From JBEKCP01 sp050014815 (lineage in GTDB: Bacteria; Planctomycetota; Planctomycetia; Pirellulales; Thermoguttaceae), in contig JBEKCP010000266.1 of NCBI GenBank assembly GCA_050014815.1, positions 1-8,005 of the forward strand: DNA of 8,005 nt. Direction: 5' to 3'. The number at the start of each line of letters is the position of its first letter. Position 1 is the stretch's first letter. Made by a program: the position numbers and the translations under genes. Positions 5,392 to 8,005 of this stretch are shown one piece after another. A model generated the notes under the pieces. That model was not told the DNA's origin. It searched no databases and worked only from the letters and a program-made list of their open reading frames with translations.

Positions 5392-5702
5392 AACGACGCT
5401 GCGCAGAAGCACCCCTGCGGCCGGGGCACTGGCACAGCCAGCGGCGTCCGATGTAAAATACGGGGAATTGAGAGATGCACACCCGACCGATTCCCCCTCG
5501 CCCCAGCTTTCTCCCGGAGGCGGAGGGAACCCGAGTCGGCGTTCTGAAAAGGTCCGGTTGTGAACCGGGCGTGACTAAATGGACTTGCGTGATTCTGGTA
5601 GGAAAGCCCCCGGACTGCGTCCGGGGGTTGCGGCGGGACGCTGGGAACCAAACCTCCCAGGATCGTGCAAGGTCATTTAGAATATACAGGAACGGGGGCG
5701 TA
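5392..5702. other. Noncoding stretch before the dehydrogenase gene, with small hairpins
   Basis: No frame here resembles a known protein. It contains CCGGTT/AACCGG (5554-5568), a strong hairpin CCCCCGGA (5607-5614), loop CTGCG, TCCGGGGG (5620-5627), and CTGGGA/TCCCAG (5641-5660). The strong hairpin is followed by only two Ts and then GC-rich sequence, so it is more likely another dispersed palindrome than an intrinsic terminator. A TAGAAT at 5678-5683 could be a -10 box for the dehydrogenase gene, but I see no good -35. Confidence 0.5.
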
Positions 5703-6500
5703 ATGGACAGTAGCTTGTTCAGCCTGGAAGGCAAGACGGCGGTCGTGACGGGGGCGGCACGCGGCCTGGGGCGCGCGGCGGCCGTGGGACTGGCCGCGGC
5801 GGGGGCCGACGTGGCGGCCGTCGACCTTGACGCGGCGCGCTCTGATGAAACCGTGCGCGAGATCGCGGCCCTGGGCCGGCGGGCCGTCGCCTATGGTTGC
5901 GACGTGTCCGATCGGGAGGCCGTCGGCCGCACCGTGGCCCAGATCCACCAGGACTTCGGCCGGATCGACATCCTGGTCAATATCGCCGGCATCACCGCGC
6001 GAATCCCGACCGCCGATATTCCGCCCGAAACCGTTCGGCGGTTGACCGAGGTGAACTACTACGGCACGTTCTGGATGTGCCAGGAAGTGGGCAAGATCAT
6101 GCTGGCCCAAGGCCGGGGCAGCATTGTCAACATGTCGGCCCTGGGCGGCGGCCTGTTGGGCATGGGCCGGGGCAACGCGGCGTATTCTGCGACCAAGGGC
6201 GCCATCGCCGCCCTGACCCGCGATCTGGCCTGCGAGTGGGGCCAGCACGGCATCCGCGTCAACGCCGTCGCCCCCTGCTGGTTCCAGACCGACATGAACG
6301 CCACCAGCATCTTCGCCAACCAGCGGTTCATGGAGCAAGTGGCGACCAAGCTGCCCATGCGCCGGATCGGCCGGCCGCACGAGCTTGTCGGGCCGATCGT
6401 GTTCCTGGCCGGCGAGGCGTCGTCGATGATTACCGGGCTGGTGTTGCCGGTGGACGGCGGCGCGGCGGCAACCTGCCCGATCGAGTGGAAACCCGACTGA
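5703..6500 (+). CDS. Short-chain dehydrogenase/reductase (classical SDR)
   Basis: This 265-residue NAD(P)-dependent oxidoreductase carries the full classical SDR signature: TGAARGLG (16-23) for the dinucleotide, an acidic D41 at the end of the second strand (favouring NAD over NADP), a CDVSD segment (66-70), NIAG (93-96; usual NNAG with Ile in second place), N118, S145, and Y161-x-x-x-K165. The C-terminal PVDGG (249-253) is also typical. The closest groups I can suggest are gluconate 5-dehydrogenase or 2-deoxy-D-gluconate 3-dehydrogenase-like enzymes acting on sugars or sugar acids; the substrate cannot be settled. The upstream frame is open to 5475, but the family start LFSLEGKTAVVTG fits the ATG at 5703, preceded by AGGAA (5688-5692) and GGGGG (5694-5698). 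Its coupling to the downstream pair is uncertain because of the 219-bp spacer. Confidence 0.9.
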   Translation: MDSSLFSLEGKTAVVTGAARGLGRAAAVGLAAAGADVAAVDLDAARSDETVREIAALGRRAVAYGCDVSDREAVGRTVAQIHQDFGRIDILVNIAGITARIPTADIPPETVRRLTEVNYYGTFWMCQEVGKIMLAQGRGSIVNMSALGGGLLGMGRGNAAYSATKGAIAALTRDLACEWGQHGIRVNAVAPCWFQTDMNATSIFANQRFMEQVATKLPMRRIGRPHELVGPIVFLAGEASSMITGLVLPVDGGAAATCPIEWKPD

Positions 6501-6529
6501 GGTCCGGCCGAAGAATTGCTCCCGGACTC

Positions 6530-6700
6530 AGCCACGGATGGAACACGGATCGAACACAGATCGAGGACGAACTGCAATGGCTCAACGAACTGAAGGCCAC
6601 CGGCGGCAGGTCTATTGGTTGACTTCGGCGACACGAGGGGCCAGCTCAAGCGGTCTGTTCACTGAAGCATCCGTGTATAATCCGTGTTACATCCGTGGCT
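6530..6700. repeat. Inverted-repeat-bounded spacer element
   Basis: A 21-base arm at 6530-6550 (AGCCACGGAT then GGAACACGGAT) matches the reverse complement of 6680-6700 at 20 of 21 positions. A looser extension outward (CCCGGA at the left, TCCGGG at the right) gives a possible element of about 6521-6713. Further ATCCGTG or CACGGAT-type units lie just inside both arms. The roughly 130-bp interior has no recognisable gene; a 46-codon frame at 6579-6719 has no family resemblance. The CACGGAT/ATCCGTG motif recalls dispersed repeats of bacterial genomes. It separates the dehydrogenase from the next gene. Confidence 0.7.
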
Positions 6701-6719
6701 GTGTCTCCGGGAAGTGATT

Positions 6720-7859
6720 GTGAGCAGCAAGAGCCGGCAAGAATTGATCGCGCGGCATGAGGCATTCCTGGAGTGCCGGCCGGTCGAGCGCCCGCTGGTG
6801 GGGCTTTGGCTGGGCGGCTACTATCCTGCGGAGCAGTTTCCCCGCGGCACGGCGGAGTGGCGCCCGGAGCAGCGGCTCGATCCGCAAGATGTCCGCTTCA
6901 GCCCGTTTGCCGATGATTACGAGTCTCTGTATCAGGCGCACCAGGGCGCGGACGACGATTTCTTCTATGTCGGCTCGGCCTATTGGGGCGTCCCCTGGCT
7001 GGAGGCGATGGTCGGTTGCCCGGTCTCGATCGCAGCGGCCAACTGCCGGGCAGAAGCTTTCTTGAGCGATCCGAGAGACTTCGCCGGGATTGGTTCGGAC
7101 CTCGATGCCAATCCTTGGCTTGACGCCGTGCTGCGTTTCACCGAAGAATTGGTCCGCTTTGCCGCCGGGCGTTTTCCTGTCTGCCCGCCGCTGCTGCGCG
7201 GTCCGGGCGACGTCGCCAGCGCGATGCTGGGCGGGACCGGCTTCGTCACCGCTTTGATCGACCAACCGGACGCCATGAAGAAACTGCTGGACGATGTCAC
7301 GCGGATCCGCTCGGCGGCGATCCGGCGGCTCCATGCCGTCCTTCCCGCCTGGCAGGGAACCCATGCGGCCGGCGGGTATCCCAGCCGGGTCTGGTGCCGG
7401 CGGACCGTGGCCTACTACCAGGACGATTCGGCGGCCCTGTTGAACCCCCGGCTGTTTCGCGAGTTCCTTCTGCCGTTGGCCAATTCGGCATGTGAAGCGG
7501 CGGAGGTGAACTTCATCCACTTGCACTCGGCGTGCCTGTATCCGCTGGAGATGCTGCTTGAAGACGGCTCCTTCGACGTGCTCCAGATCAACATCGACCA
7601 CGGCGGCGTGGCGCCGCCGCTTCCGGCGCTGATCCCCGCCTTGCGGCACGTGCAGGCCGCCGGGCGCCCGCTGCTCCTCTGGGGCGAGTTTACGCCGGAC
7701 GACTGGCGGTTGGTCCGGCGCGAACTCAGCCCGGCAGGACTTAGCCTGCAACCCATCGTCCACACGGAAAAAGGGGACAGTCCCCATTTGCCGGAACGGC
7801 CCGGAGGGTGCTTCGCACAAATGGGGACTGTCCCCTTTTTCCCAGCCAAGAACCCATGA
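6720..7859 (+). CDS. URO-D superfamily protein with a repeat-derived C-terminus
   Basis: This 379-residue protein starts from the GTG at 6720, which fits the family start RQELIARHEAFLECRPVERP and has GGGAAG 6 bases before it; an in-frame GTG at 6684 lies in the inverted repeat and is unlikely. The fold assignment (uroporphyrinogen decarboxylase/cobalamin methyltransferase TIM barrel) rests on the N-terminal helix, RGPGDVASAMLG (160-171), FIHLHSACLYPLEMLLEDG (265-283), LQINIDHGG (288-296) and LLLWGEFTPDDW (318-329). The RQAGR motif of true HemE is absent, so haem synthesis is not its job. H267-x-H269 sits where methyltransferase relatives have a zinc-binding H-x-C. Residues after about 347 (KGDSPHLPER to QMGTVPFF) are encoded by a palindromic repeat and replace the normal end. 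It is followed 7 bp later by the UlaG-like gene, suggesting an operon. Substrate unknown. Confidence 0.8.
   Translation: MSSKSRQELIARHEAFLECRPVERPLVGLWLGGYYPAEQFPRGTAEWRPEQRLDPQDVRFSPFADDYESLYQAHQGADDDFFYVGSAYWGVPWLEAMVGCPVSIAAANCRAEAFLSDPRDFAGIGSDLDANPWLDAVLRFTEELVRFAAGRFPVCPPLLRGPGDVASAMLGGTGFVTALIDQPDAMKKLLDDVTRIRSAAIRRLHAVLPAWQGTHAAGGYPSRVWCRRTVAYYQDDSAALLNPRLFREFLLPLANSACEAAEVNFIHLHSACLYPLEMLLEDGSFDVLQINIDHGGVAPPLPALIPALRHVQAAGRPLLLWGEFTPDDWRLVRRELSPAGLSLQPIVHTEKGDSPHLPERPGGCFAQMGTVPFFPAKNP
7766..7842. repeat. 77-bp palindromic repeat inside the 3' end of the URO-D-like gene
   Basis: Perfect 25-bp inverted arms occupy 7766-7790 and 7818-7842. Each arm contains GGGGACAGTCCCC, which is itself palindromic (GGGGAC-A-GTCCCC). 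The loop is 27 bases. Translated in frame it gives KGDSPHLPER...QMGTVPFF, a peptide signature I recall at odd places in annotated proteins of planctomycetes and other bacteria, a sign of a dispersed repeat invading genes. The T-run at 7836-7840 after the right arm makes it also resemble a terminator, but the next gene starts 25 bp later. Confidence 0.9.
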
Positions 7860-7866
7860 GGTGGCA

Positions 7867-8005
7867 ATGAACCGTCTTGCCGAAGAAATCGCCGCGGCCG
7901 ACGTACACGAAGGTTCCGTCCGACTCTGGTGGCTGGGCCAGGCGGGCTTCGCCTTCAAGACGCCGTCGGCCACGGTCGTCTACGTCGATCCCTACCTGTC
8001 CGATG
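7867..8005 (+). CDS. UlaG-like metallo-beta-lactamase-fold hydrolase (5' part)
   Basis: The first 46 codons are visible; the gene runs off the right edge. MNRLAEEIAAADVHEGSVRL is followed by WWLGQAGFAFKTPSATVVYV and then DPYLSD. This is the N-terminus of the UlaG-like branch of the metallo-beta-lactamase fold, where W-x-G-(Q/H)-A-G-F leads into a strand and the D-P-Y-L motif. The family's founding member, UlaG, opens L-ascorbate 6-phosphate lactone. The metal-binding H-x-H-x-D-H motif would lie beyond the window, so activity cannot be judged. The ATG is preceded by GAGGTG (7858-7863), which overlaps the stop of the URO-D-like gene, consistent with translational coupling. A sugar-acid or lactone substrate is inferred only from the family. 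Confidence 0.8.
   Translation, partial: MNRLAEEIAAADVHEGSVRLWWLGQAGFAFKTPSATVVYVDPYLSD

Noticed and set aside
5607..5627. Strong hairpin considered as an intrinsic terminator
   Set aside because: Only two Ts follow and the downstream bases are GC-rich; no gene ends just before it.
6579..6719. 46-codon frame in the spacer between the dehydrogenase and URO-D-like genes
   Set aside because: It has no ribosome-binding site or family likeness, and its second half is the right arm of the inverted repeat.
6687..7973. 428-codon minus-strand frame opposite the URO-D-like gene
   Set aside because: It is antisense to a gene with family motifs and has no resemblance of its own.

Overview
The window looks like GC-rich chromosomal DNA of a planctomycete. 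This is inferred from gene content and repeat style, not from a marker gene. It has a secreted SUMF1-type protein, a URO-D-like protein next to an UlaG-like metallo-beta-lactamase-fold gene, a DDE transposase of a type I associate with planctomycetes, and many palindromic repeats between and inside genes. There are no rRNA or tRNA genes, CRISPR arrays or phage genes that I can see.

Left third (1-2553): one apparently intact gene, a 270-residue calcineurin-like metallophosphoesterase (1084-1896), sits among six pieces of unrelated genes. They are the end of a NagA-like amidohydrolase (3-164, +), a dienelactone-hydrolase-like scrap (338-460, -), the start of a PLP aminotransferase with an in-frame stop (475-675, -), a scrap of a conserved planctomycete hypothetical protein (690-929, -), the C-terminal half of a GH5 glycosidase (about 1921-2364, +) and the first 48 or so codons of dinB (2386-2553, +). 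I see nothing recognisable in 165-337 or 930-1083. The region reads as a gene graveyard or rearrangement hotspot.

Middle (2554-5702): a gene-poor stretch holds two diverged copies of a stem-loop repeat and an isolated TATAAT. Next comes the C-terminal half of a DDE transposase (3109 to about 3793, -), cut off at a compound palindrome (3794-3900). The secreted formylglycine-generating-enzyme-like protein follows (3947-4957, -), with a strong Shine-Dalgarno, a hairpin in its probable leader and a candidate promoter. From 5154 to 5702 I find only structured repeats and no convincing gene.

Right third (5703-8005): three genes on the + strand. They are an NAD-type short-chain dehydrogenase (5703-6500), a URO-D-superfamily protein (6720-7859) whose last codons come from an inserted palindromic repeat, and the start of an UlaG-like metallo-beta-lactamase-fold hydrolase (from 7867, running off the window). 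The last two are 7 bp apart and probably cotranscribed. The dehydrogenase is separated from them by an inverted-repeat-bounded spacer. A role in sugar or sugar-acid catabolism is plausible for this group but not shown by the sequence.

I do not find a convincing new multi-gene system. The most distinctive things are the density of gene fragments, the variety of palindromic repeat families, and one repeat that has been built into the end of a protein-coding gene.
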